Origin: Amnibacterium endophyticum
Lineage (GTDB): Bacteria; Actinomycetota; Actinomycetes; Actinomycetales; Microbacteriaceae
Direction of reading: 5' to 3'
DNA: 64,000 nucleotides
Assembly: GCF_042680685.1 (NCBI RefSeq)
Contig: NZ_JBHUEA010000016.1
Location: forward strand, 1 to 64,000
Of this stretch, positions 1-7,664 are shown in pieces (position 1 is the stretch's first letter; each line of letters starts with the position of its first letter). Under the pieces are notes generated by a model. The model made no database searches. It saw only the letters and a program-made list of their open reading frames with translations, and was not told the origin of the DNA. A program made the position numbers and the translations under genes.

Positions 1-584
1 CCCGCCGCGAGCCCGCACCCGCGCCCGCCCCGCGCCGCTCCGCCGCCCGCCTCCCCTCCCGCCGCGGGGTGCTGCTGCCGGTCGGCGCGCTGGCGGCGTC
101 CGGCGCCGCCCTCCTCCTCGTCGGGACGCCCGGTGCCCCGAGGCCCGCTCGGACGGCGCCGGTCCGCGACGTGCAGCGCGCCGCGCTCGGCGCGAGCACC
201 ACGGAGGGCGAGCGGGAGGGCTTCGTGCGCGCCCTCGCCGACGGCGGCAGGGCCGACCTGACCGGCTGGCTCGAGCGGCACCGCCGCGCGGGCGACGCGC
301 GCTGGGAGCACGTCGGCGCAGGGACCCGGCTGCTGCGGCTCGCGCTGCCGCGCCGAGCGGGCCGCGTCGAGGTGCTGGTGGTCGCCGCCGAGCGCGCGAG
401 CGTCTCGTGGACGCTGCTCGACGCCGCTGGAGGCACGCCGGTCGACCTGCGCTCGCTGGTCGTCACGCCGGGCGACGTCGCCACCGGGACCCTGCGGTAC
501 GCCGCAGGAGCCGCACCCGCGCGGCTGCTCGTCACCGCCCCCGAGCAGGTCCGGTGGGGCGCAGCGGTCGTGGCGCACGCCTGA
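1..584 (+). CDS. Small membrane protein of the LRRRLY paralog family (5' truncated)
   Basis: The reading frame is open to the left edge of the window, so the N-terminus is missing. What remains is a Pro/Arg/Ala-rich stretch, one hydrophobic segment (about 20 residues, starting at LLPVGALAASGAALLLV near base 72) and a roughly 140-residue C-terminal domain that is probably extracytoplasmic. The C-terminal end (LLVTAPEQVRWGAAVVAHA) closely matches that of the neighbour at 1226..1915 (RIEAADGVRWGAAVVWSR), so the two are tandem paralogs. The family signature LRRRLY would lie in the missing part. I do not recognise the function. Confidence 0.75.
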   Translation, partial: RREPAPAPAPRRSAARLPSRRGVLLPVGALAASGAALLLVGTPGAPRPARTAPVRDVQRAALGASTTEGEREGFVRALADGGRADLTGWLERHRRAGDARWEHVGAGTRLLRLALPRRAGRVEVLVVAAERASVSWTLLDAAGGTPVDLRSLVVTPGDVATGTLRYAAGAAPARLLVTAPEQVRWGAAVVAHA

Positions 585-651
585 CGGCTGCACAGCGGAC
601 ACGCTGCGGATCAGCGGCTTCCGCACAACCTCAGCATCCATGCTTTCGGGC

Positions 652-798
652 ATGTCCCTCACCGTCGAGGATCGCGCTGCGCTCCGCCCCACCACCTGCG
701 CCACCTGCGGGAGCCCGCTGCACGCCACCATCGTCGGGCCGCGCTGCCCCATCCACGGCGCGGACGGCGTCGTCACGCGACCGGAGCGGCGGCGCTGA
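652..798 (+). CDS. Small zinc-ribbon-like protein
   Basis: A 48-residue protein with the cysteine/histidine pattern CATCG at residues 17-21 and CPIH at residues 33-36, which could bind one zinc ion. It is too short to assign a role. The ATG at 652 is preferred because CATGCT at 639-644 sits 7 nt before it, the leaderless arrangement seen at other genes here; an in-frame ATG at 640 is the alternative. Its stop overlaps the extended frame of the following SnoaL-like gene. Confidence 0.5.
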   Translation: MSLTVEDRAALRPTTCATCGSPLHATIVGPRCPIHGADGVVTRPERRR

Positions 799-866
799 GT
801 CCCGCCGCGACGCACGCCTGGTTCGACGACTGGCTGGAGACCTGCAACCGCCACGACCTCGACGCG

Positions 867-1184
867 ATGCGCGACTTCCTCGCCCCCGACGTCCGTCGGG
901 CGGGTGCACCGCGAGGAGCGGACGCGTGGCTCGACGACGTCGCCGACCTGCTCGTCGGCTTCCCCGACTTCCGCTGGAAGCGCATCGCGCTCGTGGTCGA
1001 GGGCGACCGGCTCGCCGTGCACCTGCGCACCCGCGGCACGCACCGCGGGCCCTGGGGCGGCGTCGCCCCGACCGGCCGGCGCATCAGCTCGGCCGAGTTC
1101 GCGTTCTACCGGCTCGAGGGCGAGCGGATCGTGGAGGCGGCGGGCGGCGCCGACCCGTCGATCGCGGCGCAGCTGACGGGCTGA
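867..1184 (+). CDS. SnoaL-like / NTF2-fold protein
   Basis: A small protein of the SnoaL-like fold, whose members include ester cyclases, dehydratases and many uncharacterised ligand-binding proteins. Supporting features are the N-terminal helix with aromatic and Asp residues (WFDDWLETCNRHDLDAM), then FLAPDVRR, and the alternating beta-strand pattern ending in AEFAFYRLEGERIVEAAGG. The first ATG in frame is 867, but the conserved-looking helix extends upstream to about 798. No ATG, GTG or TTG lies in that extension, only a CTG at 795 that overlaps the previous stop. The coordinates therefore give the minimal gene. Substrate unknown. Confidence 0.65.
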   Translation: MRDFLAPDVRRAGAPRGADAWLDDVADLLVGFPDFRWKRIALVVEGDRLAVHLRTRGTHRGPWGGVAPTGRRISSAEFAFYRLEGERIVEAAGGADPSIAAQLTG

Positions 1185-1225
1185 GCCGCGCCGCGGGACG
1201 GACCGACGTGCGCGAGGATCGGCGG

Positions 1226-1915
1226 GTGGACGACCCCGAGCTGCTGCGGCGGCGGCTCTACGCGCCCGGTGCCGGGGACCGCGACGTGGAGGCGTACCGC
1301 AGCGCGGCGCCGCCCCCTCCCCCGGACGCTCCCGAGGGGCCCGCTCCGCGTCCGCGGCGGCGGGCCCGTCCGCGCCTGCTGCCGCTCGGCGGCGTGCTGG
1401 CGATCCTCCTGGTGGCGGCCCTCGTCGTCGCGCTCGTGCCCCGGACCCCGCCCGCCCCGGCGGCGGAGCCCGTACCCCTCACGGCGCAGGACCGCGGCGA
1501 GCTGCTGACGAACCTCCGCGACGGCGGCTTCGCCGGCATCGCCGCCTACCTCGTCACCCACCGCTCCCCGCCGCAGCTGTCGGGCGGCAGCGGGTACCTG
1601 ACGCAGGAGATCCACGGCGTCGGCGACGGCGTCCGCGGGCTCGACGGCGCCCGCTCCGCCGGCGCGACCCGGGCGACCGTGCTGCTCGTCACCGACTCGG
1701 CGAGCCGCGCGACGTGGACCGCGCTGCGCCTCACGACGCGCTCCGGCACGAGGGTCGTGGTGCTGGACCCGGTCGAGACGCGCAGCCAGGCGGAGGCCCC
1801 CGGCACGCTCACGGCCACGACGTTCCGCGTCGTCGAGGGGCGGGCGCCGGTTCGGCTGCGGATCGAGGCGGCCGACGGGGTGCGCTGGGGCGCCGCGGTC
1901 GTCTGGAGCCGCTGA
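1226..1915 (+). CDS. Small membrane protein of the LRRRLY paralog family
   Basis: A 229-residue protein starting VDDPELLRRRLYAPGAGDRDV. It has a short cytoplasmic N-terminus, a Pro-rich linker, a basic cluster (RPRRRARPR), one transmembrane helix (about residues 50-75, LLPLGGVLAILLVAALVVAL) and a beta-rich C-terminal domain ending DGVRWGAAVVWSR. The GTG at 1226 is chosen because GAGGAT at 1214-1219 lies exactly 6 nt upstream; a GTG at 1208 is possible. Homologues in this window are at 1..584, 14386, 39193 and 43930. Function unknown. Confidence 0.8.
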   Translation: MDDPELLRRRLYAPGAGDRDVEAYRSAAPPPPPDAPEGPAPRPRRRARPRLLPLGGVLAILLVAALVVALVPRTPPAPAAEPVPLTAQDRGELLTNLRDGGFAGIAAYLVTHRSPPQLSGGSGYLTQEIHGVGDGVRGLDGARSAGATRATVLLVTDSASRATWTALRLTTRSGTRVVVLDPVETRSQAEAPGTLTATTFRVVEGRAPVRLRIEAADGVRWGAAVVWSR

Positions 1916-1936
1916 CCGCTCGCTAGCGTGACCTCC

Positions 1937-3280
1937 GTGTCCGCCGCAGCCCCGACGACCCCCGAGCTGCGCGACGCGGGGCGGGAGGCGCGGCGCCGGG
2001 TGCCGCTCGACGTGCACGCCGACCTCGAGCCGCCGCGGCGTGACCCGGTCGCGATCCTCGCGGCGCAGAACGCGACCCGCGAGCCGGACCTCGTGAGCCT
2101 GCGGATGCGCCGCACCCTCGTCGACGCGTTCGGCTTCTATCGCGGCACCGCCGCGATCATGGCGACCGACCTCGCCGCCGGGCCCGCCACCGGCCTCGAG
2201 GTCACCGCCGACGGCGACGCGCACCTGCTCAACTTCGGCGTCTTCGCCTCGCCGGAGCGCGCCCTCGTGTTCGACCTGAACGACTTCGACGAGGCCGGCG
2301 AGGCGCCGTGGGAGTGGGACGTGAAGCGGCTGGCGGTCAGCGCGCTGCTCGCGGCGCGCTCGCTCGGCGCCGACGAGGACGGGCGGCGGGCGGCGGCGGA
2401 GGCGTCCGTGGCCGGGTACCGCGACGCGCTCGCCGCGCTGGCCGGGCTCACCGTGCTCGAGCGCTACTACGTCCGCAGCGACGAGGACGACCTGCGCGCC
2501 GCCCTCGGAACCCGCCGCGGCGCGGCGCTCGACCGGATGGTGGCGGAGGCGCGGCGGCGCACGTCGCTGCGGGCCGCCGAGCGGATGACGGAGGTGCTGC
2601 CGGACGGTCGCCGCCGCTTCCTCGAGGACCCGCCCGTGCTCGTGCACCGGCCGGACTCGCAGCCCGGCCACACGGAGCGGCTGCTCGACGCCTACCTCGA
2701 GTCGGTCGACCCCGCCGTGCGCGAGCTGCTCGGCCGCTTCCGCATCGACGACGTCGCCCGCAAGGTGGTCGGCGTGGGCAGCGTCGGCACCCGCTGCTGG
2801 CTGCTCGTGCTGCGCGGCCCGGACGGCGAGCCGCTGCTGCTGCAGATCAAGCAGGCGGTGCCCTCGGTGCTCGAGTCGCACGGCGGCCGGCCGCAGCCGG
2901 GGCTGCCGCCGCTCGGCGAGCCGGGGCGCGAGGGGCTCCGGGTCTTCTCGCACCAGCGGGTGCTGCAGGCGGTGACGGACCCGTTCCTCGGGCACTTCGA
3001 GGGCCGCTCGCACGACTACTACGTGCGGCAGTACCACGACATGAAGGGCGCGGTCCGGCTGCCCGACCTCACCGCGGAGGAGCTGCGCGCCTACGTCCGC
3101 ACCTGCGGCGCCCTGCTCGCGCGGGCGCACGCGCAGAGCGGCGCGGCGACCGCGATCGCGGCCTACCTGGAGGACGGCGCCGAGTTCGACCGCGCCGTCG
3201 CGGCCTGGTCCGCCCGCTACGCGGCGGTCGCGGACGAGGACCACGCCCGGGTCGCGGCCGCCTTCCCCGACGCCCGCTGA
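1937..3280 (+). CDS. DUF2252 family protein
   Basis: A 447-residue protein that I recognise as DUF2252, a family distantly related to aminoglycoside-phosphotransferase-like kinases but without an established reaction. Typical segments are MRRTLVDAFGFYRGTA near the N-terminus, the DAHLLNFG motif resembling a kinase HxDxxxxN loop, VFDLNDFDEAGEAPWEWDVKR, and YYVRQYHDMKGA near the C-terminus. The start is placed at GTG 1937 because TAGCGT at 1924-1929 lies 7 nt before it; the in-frame GTG at 1928 overlaps that hexamer. It is a single gene, followed by a repeat-filled intergenic region. Confidence 0.85.
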   Translation: MSAAAPTTPELRDAGREARRRVPLDVHADLEPPRRDPVAILAAQNATREPDLVSLRMRRTLVDAFGFYRGTAAIMATDLAAGPATGLEVTADGDAHLLNFGVFASPERALVFDLNDFDEAGEAPWEWDVKRLAVSALLAARSLGADEDGRRAAAEASVAGYRDALAALAGLTVLERYYVRSDEDDLRAALGTRRGAALDRMVAEARRRTSLRAAERMTEVLPDGRRRFLEDPPVLVHRPDSQPGHTERLLDAYLESVDPAVRELLGRFRIDDVARKVVGVGSVGTRCWLLVLRGPDGEPLLLQIKQAVPSVLESHGGRPQPGLPPLGEPGREGLRVFSHQRVLQAVTDPFLGHFEGRSHDYYVRQYHDMKGAVRLPDLTAEELRAYVRTCGALLARAHAQSGAATAIAAYLEDGAEFDRAVAAWSARYAAVADEDHARVAAAFPDAR

Positions 3281-3351
3281 CCCGCCGCGCCCCGGCCCCT
3301 CCCCCCGCCGGGCGCGATCCGACATCCCGGGCGCACTGGAGCGCCCATGTT

Positions 3352-3745
3352 GTCGGAGGCCGCCCGCGCAGCCGGGGTGCGGTCGTGATCGGCGGATCGG
3401 GGCGGGTTCGGACGTCGGTTCGCGCCCGGATGCGCCGATCGCGCCCGGGCGTGCGCCGGGACATTCCCGGCGCCTGCGCGGAGCTCGGAGTACGGGCGCG
3501 TCCCGACAGTGCGGGCGCGGAGGTGCGCCCGGGATGTCGGGAGTCGCCCGTGCAGCCGGACACGGGCGTGATCGGCGGTTCGGGGCGGGTTCGGGCGTCC
3601 GTTCGCGCCCGGATGCGCCGTTCGCGCCCGAGCGTGCGCGAGGAGGCTCCCGGCGCCTTCGCGGAGCGCGCAGTCCGGGCGCGTCCCGACAGTGCGGGCG
3701 CGGAGGTGCGCGCGCGATGTCGGGAGTCGCCCGCGCTGCCGGGGT
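3352..3745. repeat. Tandem approximately 183-bp intergenic repeat (two units plus partial)
   Basis: The 470 bases between the DUF2252 gene and the next gene hold no convincing gene. Two similar units repeat with a period of about 183 bp: GATCGGCGG at 3387 recurs at 3570, followed in both by GGGGCGGGTTCGG and CGCGCCCGGATGCGCCG. The unit tail, a TGTCGG-type start followed by GCCCGYGCNGCCGG, occurs three times (near 3352, 3536 and 3719). A related, more diverged stretch lies at 47875..48058. The units are GC-rich and contain many short inverted repeats. Confidence 0.8.
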
Positions 3746-3750
3746 GCGGG

Positions 3751-4215
3751 CTAGCGGCCGAGGGCGCGGCGGAGGAGGCCGGCGGGGCCGCGGTCGGCCC
3801 AGGCGGTGCACTCCTGCAGGGCCAGCTCGATCCGGTGCGCGGCGCGCTGCACGTCGAGGTGCTGCAGCTCGCGCGTCAGGTGGCGGGCGAGCTGGCCGCA
3901 GAGGTCGAGCTCGACGCGGCGGGCGGCGGTGCGGCTCGGGTGCTCCTCGAGCGCCGCGAGGTGCGCCTCGAGCACGAGCAGCAGGCCCGACGCCGGGAGG
4001 ATGCGGGCCACCGCGCCGACCGGCTGGAACTGCCGCTCGGCGGCGACGAGCACCTGCTCCTCGTCGGTCAGGACCAGCTCCGACATGCGCTCGACAGCGG
4101 AGCGGAGCACCTCCTCCGTCCGCTCGATGCGGGCGAGACGACGACCGGCGGCACCGCGACGGCGGTCCGCGAAGAACTCGTCGAGGCAGGTCGCGGAGGA
4201 GAGGGGCAGCAGCAC
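3751..4215 (-). CDS. Hypothetical helical protein
   Basis: A 154-residue protein I do not recognise. It is predicted by eye to be almost wholly alpha-helical, with Leu/Ala/Arg/Glu-rich stretches (IERTEEVLRSAVERMSELVL; LVLEAHLAALEEH) and no membrane segment or signal peptide. The GTG start at 4215 is supported by CATAGT 6 nt upstream on the coding strand (4222-4227). A 16-bp perfect palindrome at 4232-4247 lies just behind that hexamer. Transcription is probably independent of the YbaK gene upstream. Confidence 0.6.
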   Translation of the reverse strand: MLLPLSSATCLDEFFADRRRGAAGRRLARIERTEEVLRSAVERMSELVLTDEEQVLVAAERQFQPVGAVARILPASGLLLVLEAHLAALEEHPSRTAARRVELDLCGQLARHLTRELQHLDVQRAAHRIELALQECTAWADRGPAGLLRRALGR

Positions 4216-4231
4216 GCCGCAACTATGGCGT

Positions 4232-4247
4232 ACCCCCGGCCGGGGGT
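4232..4247. promoter_or_regulatory. Perfect 16-bp palindrome in a putative promoter spacer
   Basis: ACCCCCGGCCGGGGGT is a perfect palindrome. Read leftward it lies between a GTGACC element (-35-like) and CATAGT (-10-like, 4222-4227), with 17 nt between the two hexamers. An operator for a dimeric regulator of the 3751..4215 gene is possible. It could equally be a terminator stem for the YbaK-like gene that ends at 4299. Confidence 0.35.
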
Positions 4248-4298
4248 CACGTCCCCCGTTGTCTTCCGATTCCCTGAACGTGCGGCGAGCGTCCCGGG

Positions 4299-4841
4299 TC
4301 AGGGCGCGACGCCGTCCGCCACCTCGGCACCGGGGATCCGCGCGAGGAGCCCGCCGGGCACGAGCAGCTTCGACCGGCGCACCCCGGACCCGACCACCAC
4401 GAGGGGTTGCGCGACCGCCGCGGCGGCGACGAGCACGGGCCAGCCGGCGGGCAGCCCGAACGCGGTGATGCCCCCGAACTCCATGCCGGAGGACTCGACC
4501 GCCTGCTCACGTGGCAGGAACGAGGCCTTCCGCACGTCGAGGCGCCGGCGGACGAAGCCGTTCACGTCCGCCCGCCGGTCCGCCGGCACGAGGCAGGCCG
4601 CGACGCGCTGGTCGCCGCCGCGGGCGCCGCCGACGAGCACGCAGTTGACGAGCGAGGCCGCCTCGAGCCCGTACGCCTCCTGCGTGGCGGCGGTGTCGGA
4701 GATCGCCGGATCGATCGGGACGACGCCGACCGCTTCCAGCAGCCCGAGCGCGGTCAGGGCGTCGAGCACGGGAGCGGCGAGCAGGTCGGGCCGCTCCCCC
4801 GCGGCCGTGCCGTCGAGACCGCCGAGCACGAACGAGGTCAT
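4299..4841 (-). CDS. YbaK/EbsC-family aminoacyl-tRNA deacylase-like protein
   Basis: A 180-residue protein with the YbaK / prolyl-tRNA-synthetase-associated fold. These proteins hydrolyse mischarged tRNAs such as Cys- or Ala-tRNA(Pro). The diagnostic segment is RKASFLPREQAVESSGMEFG followed by GITAFGLP and VVVGSGVRRSKLLVPG, with the conserved Lys in RKASF. The length matches the family, with an N-terminal extension of about 60 residues. Its ATG overlaps the stop of the upstream hydrolase (ATGA), so the two are translationally coupled. Amino-acid specificity cannot be read from sequence. Confidence 0.8.
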   Translation of the reverse strand: MTSFVLGGLDGTAAGERPDLLAAPVLDALTALGLLEAVGVVPIDPAISDTAATQEAYGLEAASLVNCVLVGGARGGDQRVAACLVPADRRADVNGFVRRRLDVRKASFLPREQAVESSGMEFGGITAFGLPAGWPVLVAAAAVAQPLVVVGSGVRRSKLLVPGGLLARIPGAEVADGVAP

Positions 4842-5683
4842 CGAGCGTCCGCGAGGGCGACGACCTCGCGGACCAGCGCGGCCACTAGCGCGGGGTCCTC
4901 GAGCGACGGCAGGTGGGCGACGCCCGGCAGCACCCGCGCCTGGATCCGCGGCAGGCGTGCGGCGGCCAGCTCGTAGAAGGGCTGGTCCGGCGGCATGTCG
5001 AGGTCGCCCCACGCGGCGATTCCGGGGACGTCGACCTCCGCGAGGCGGTGCCACGCGTCGATCCCGGAGGCGCCCGTCGAGCCGCCGCCCTGCAGGGCGC
5101 GGCGGGACATGGCGGCGGCGAGCTCGCGGGCCGCGCCGCCGACCCGGCCCTCGCGCTGCGTGGGCCCGTCGAGCCAGGCGTGCAGCTCGAGCCGCACCTG
5201 CCCGTCGAGGTCCCCCGAGGCCTCGGCGGCCTCCATCGCCTCGAGCAGCCGACCGGTCGCGGCATCGGGCGTCCAGGCGATCGACTCGCCCTCGTCGGTC
5301 ATGCCGCTGACGGCGGAGCCGATCAGCAGCAGGCCGTGGACGCGGTCCGGCTCCGTGAGCGCGAGGTCGAGGGCGAGCCCGCCGCCCGTCGAGCTGCCGA
5401 CGAGCACGGCGGGGCCGACTTCGAGGCCGTCGAGCACGTCGACGAGATCGTCCAGATGTGTGAACGCGGCGCCGGGCGCCGCGTCGGGCGACTCCCCGAA
5501 GCCGCGCCGGTCGATCGCGACGAGGTCGAGGCCGTCCGGCTCGAGCGCGTCGAGCACGGCGGCCCAGGAGCACGAGTCGGCGACGCCGGCGTGCAGCAGC
5601 ACGACCCGGCGCCCGCCCGTGTCGCCGCGGCGCTCGACGGCGAGCGCCGTGCCGTCCCGCACGGCGACGCGGAGCGCGGTCAC
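4838..5683 (-). CDS. Alpha/beta-fold hydrolase
   Basis: A 281-residue cytosolic alpha/beta hydrolase. It has the oxyanion region VVLLHAGVADSCSW, the Asp-containing loop IDRRGFGESPD, a serine nucleophile elbow in VLVGSSTGGGLAL, and a C-terminal catalytic His in PGVAHLPSLEDP. An N-terminal GTG start at 5683 (VTALRVAVRDGTALAVERRG) fits the fold; the open frame upstream is low-complexity Arg/Ala. It is the first gene of a pair with the YbaK-like deacylase. The substrate is unknown, with a small ester or lactone possible. Confidence 0.85.
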   Translation of the reverse strand: MTALRVAVRDGTALAVERRGDTGGRRVVLLHAGVADSCSWAAVLDALEPDGLDLVAIDRRGFGESPDAAPGAAFTHLDDLVDVLDGLEVGPAVLVGSSTGGGLALDLALTEPDRVHGLLLIGSAVSGMTDEGESIAWTPDAATGRLLEAMEAAEASGDLDGQVRLELHAWLDGPTQREGRVGGAARELAAAMSRRALQGGGSTGASGIDAWHRLAEVDVPGIAAWGDLDMPPDQPFYELAAARLPRIQARVLPGVAHLPSLEDPALVAALVREVVALADAR

Positions 5684-5753
5684 GGCCGCGATGCGGCGCG
5701 GGCCGCCGCCGCGCCCTGCACGACGACGGCCCGCGGGCGCATGAGCGCGGGGC

Positions 5754-5957
5754 TCAGAGCGGCTGGATGTTGGCGGCCTGCGGGCCGCGGTCGCCACGGG
5801 CGACCTCGAACTCGACGCGCTGGTTCTCCTCCAGCGAGCGGAAGCCGCGGCCCGTGATGGCGCTGTAGTGCGCGAACAGGTCGGCGCCGCCGTCGTCGGG
5901 CGCGATGAAGCCGTAGCCCTTCTCGTTGTTGAACCACTTCACGACTCCGGTGGCCAT
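5754..5957 (-). CDS. csp: Cold-shock protein (CspA family)
   Basis: A 67-residue single OB-fold RNA/DNA-binding protein. It carries RNP1-like KGYGFIAP and RNP2-like DLFAHYSAI motifs and the C-terminal DRGPQAANI motif. CspA-type proteins melt RNA structures and act as antiterminators or translation aids. The start ATG has a strong ribosome site (GGAGGGG, 6 nt spacing). A second copy of identical length is at 48136..48339. The leader is about 110 nt (see promoter at 6083), as is common for cold-shock mRNAs. Confidence 0.95.
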   Translation of the reverse strand: MATGVVKWFNNEKGYGFIAPDDGGADLFAHYSAITGRGFRSLEENQRVEFEVARGDRGPQAANIQPL

Positions 5958-6082
5958 GAGATCCCCTCCGTCCTCCTCGACGGCCCGACCTTCGAGACCG
6001 TCGCACTGCGCATTCACGCCGGGGATGGCCGGGCGGACCCGGCCGGATGAACCCACCTGATTGCACGTCTTGCCTCGCAAGG

Positions 6083-6110
6083 GTAGTAGCCGGGCGGACA
6101 CCGCCGTCAA
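6083..6110 (-). promoter_or_regulatory. Putative promoter of the first cold-shock gene
   Basis: On the minus strand TTGACG (6105-6110) is followed after 16 nt by TACTAC (6083-6088). This close to the housekeeping consensus it would start transcription near 6075, giving a leader of about 115 nt before the cold-shock ATG at 5957. The site lies in the 179-nt gap behind the carotenoid oxygenase gene. Confidence 0.5.
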
Positions 6111-6136
6111 GAGGCGGCACGGTCCGGATCCGCAGG

Positions 6137-7615
6137 TCAGGCGGGCAGCCAGTTGCCGTGGAAGCCGTGCGGCACCCGTACCGGCAGGTGCACCTGCGCC
6201 ACGGGCTCGAGCGTGCCGGCGTCGCGCAGCTCGAGCCGGTCGGCGCCGGTCGTGCGGTCGTGGACGAACCCCATCAGCACCCCGTCGGCCTCCTCGGCGT
6301 CCGGCGAGGAGGGCACGAAGACCAGCTCGCCGACCTCCACCCCCTCCCCCAGGCTGTGCGAGGTCGTCGTGCCGGCGACGAGGTCGTGCGCGAGGATCCG
6401 GTCGTCGACCCGCCCCGTGCCGTCCTGCATCAGGCCGGTCGACCACCCGTGGCGGTAGGGGCGGCCGATGAACCGCTCGTCGATCCGCGGGAACTCCTGC
6501 TGGCGGTCGTCGACGGTCGTCTCGAGCACGGCGCCGGTGACGAGGTCGAGCCGCCACCGCGTCAGGCGGGTCGAGGCGCCGTCCGGCCCGTGGAGGTCCT
6601 CGTCGAAGGCCTTGTCGTAGCGCACCCCGTCGACGACGACGGCGGTCGCACGCCCGTCGTCATCGACCTCGTCGTACGCCCCGAGCACGTGGAAGACGAA
6701 GCACCGCGGGATCTCGAACCAGCGCACGGCGGCGCCCGGTGCCTCCCGCGGCAGCACGCCGAGCCGGCTCGGGTGCTCCGGCGACCAGGAGTACGGCATG
6801 TCGCCGTTGCGCAGCCGGCTCGCGGCGAGGTCGGCGAGGCGGCCGCTGATCGGCACCCGGCCGATCATCCGCGACGCGACCCGCGCGCCCGAGCGGATCA
6901 GCGGCTCCGGCACCCCGACCGCCCGCATCGCGCGGGGCAGGTCGAACTCGATCGGCAGGTCGAGCACGACCACGTGCCGCTGCGTGAGCCCCATGTCGTG
7001 GATCAGCGGGCTGCCCGCGACCGGCACGTCGACGGCGCGCCGGACCGTGCCCCGCGGGTCCACGACCGTGTACTGCGCGAGCCCCGGCCGGTCGAAGCGG
7101 TACGAGATCGCGTGCAGCTCGCCGCTGACGGCGTCGAGCTTCGGGTGGGCGGTGTAGCCGCCGCCCGGCAGCGTGCCGCGGGCGTCCCAGACGCCGAGGG
7201 TCTCCAGCGTGTCGGACAGCGCGTAGCAGGCGCCGCCCGCCTCGACGAGGGCGAGCGTCGTGCCCGCGTGGCCGATCACGGTGGTGTTCGCGGCGACGCT
7301 GACCCCGGCAGAGGCGGGCCGCGCCTCCCCCAGCGCCTTCGCCGCGTCGGCGGAGCGCACCCAGCGGTTCCGGTACCACTCCGCCCGGCCGCCCCGCAGG
7401 CGCACGCCGTGCACCATCCCGTCGCCCATGAACCAGTGGAACGTCGCGGGGTCGATGGCGCCGATCGGGTTCGGCCCGTTGCGCACGTAGCGGCCGTCGA
7501 GCCATGCCGGGATCGTGCCGGTTACGCGGAGCGCAGTCACCGTCTCCTCGGTCTGCACGGGCGCGTAGGCGCCGTCCTCGGCGGGGGCGGGCTCGGCCTG
7601 CTCGGTGGTGGTCAC
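6137..7615 (-). CDS. Carotenoid oxygenase family protein
   Basis: A 492-residue carotenoid/apocarotenoid (or stilbene) cleavage dioxygenase of the RPE65/CCD superfamily. These seven-bladed propellers use a non-heme iron held by four histidines. All four are visible in expected contexts: GYTAHPKLD, LIHDMGL, FVFHVLGAYDE and the C-terminal VPHGFHGNW. FHWFMGDGMVHG near the N-terminus is also typical. The GTG start is at 7615, with CACGCT 6 nt upstream. No carotenoid biosynthesis genes are nearby, so the substrate is open. It lies 49 nt downstream of a flavin reductase gene in the same direction. Confidence 0.9.
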   Translation of the reverse strand: MTTTEQAEPAPAEDGAYAPVQTEETVTALRVTGTIPAWLDGRYVRNGPNPIGAIDPATFHWFMGDGMVHGVRLRGGRAEWYRNRWVRSADAAKALGEARPASAGVSVAANTTVIGHAGTTLALVEAGGACYALSDTLETLGVWDARGTLPGGGYTAHPKLDAVSGELHAISYRFDRPGLAQYTVVDPRGTVRRAVDVPVAGSPLIHDMGLTQRHVVVLDLPIEFDLPRAMRAVGVPEPLIRSGARVASRMIGRVPISGRLADLAASRLRNGDMPYSWSPEHPSRLGVLPREAPGAAVRWFEIPRCFVFHVLGAYDEVDDDGRATAVVVDGVRYDKAFDEDLHGPDGASTRLTRWRLDLVTGAVLETTVDDRQQEFPRIDERFIGRPYRHGWSTGLMQDGTGRVDDRILAHDLVAGTTTSHSLGEGVEVGELVFVPSSPDAEEADGVLMGFVHDRTTGADRLELRDAGTLEPVAQVHLPVRVPHGFHGNWLPA

Positions 7616-7664
7616 GGGGCCAGCGTGCGCCGTCGACCTCGGATCCGCCTGCGCCGGCCCGCGA

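Noticed and set aside
3281..3750. Small genes within the repeat region
   Set aside because: Short open frames exist on both strands but follow the repeat period and lack start signals or plausible protein composition.
1106..4222. A 1000-codon open frame on the minus strand opposite the DUF2252 gene
   Set aside because: Its product is Arg/Ala/Gly/Pro-rich low complexity without domains, which is the usual antisense shadow of GC-rich genes. The plus-strand DUF2252 gene has clear motifs.
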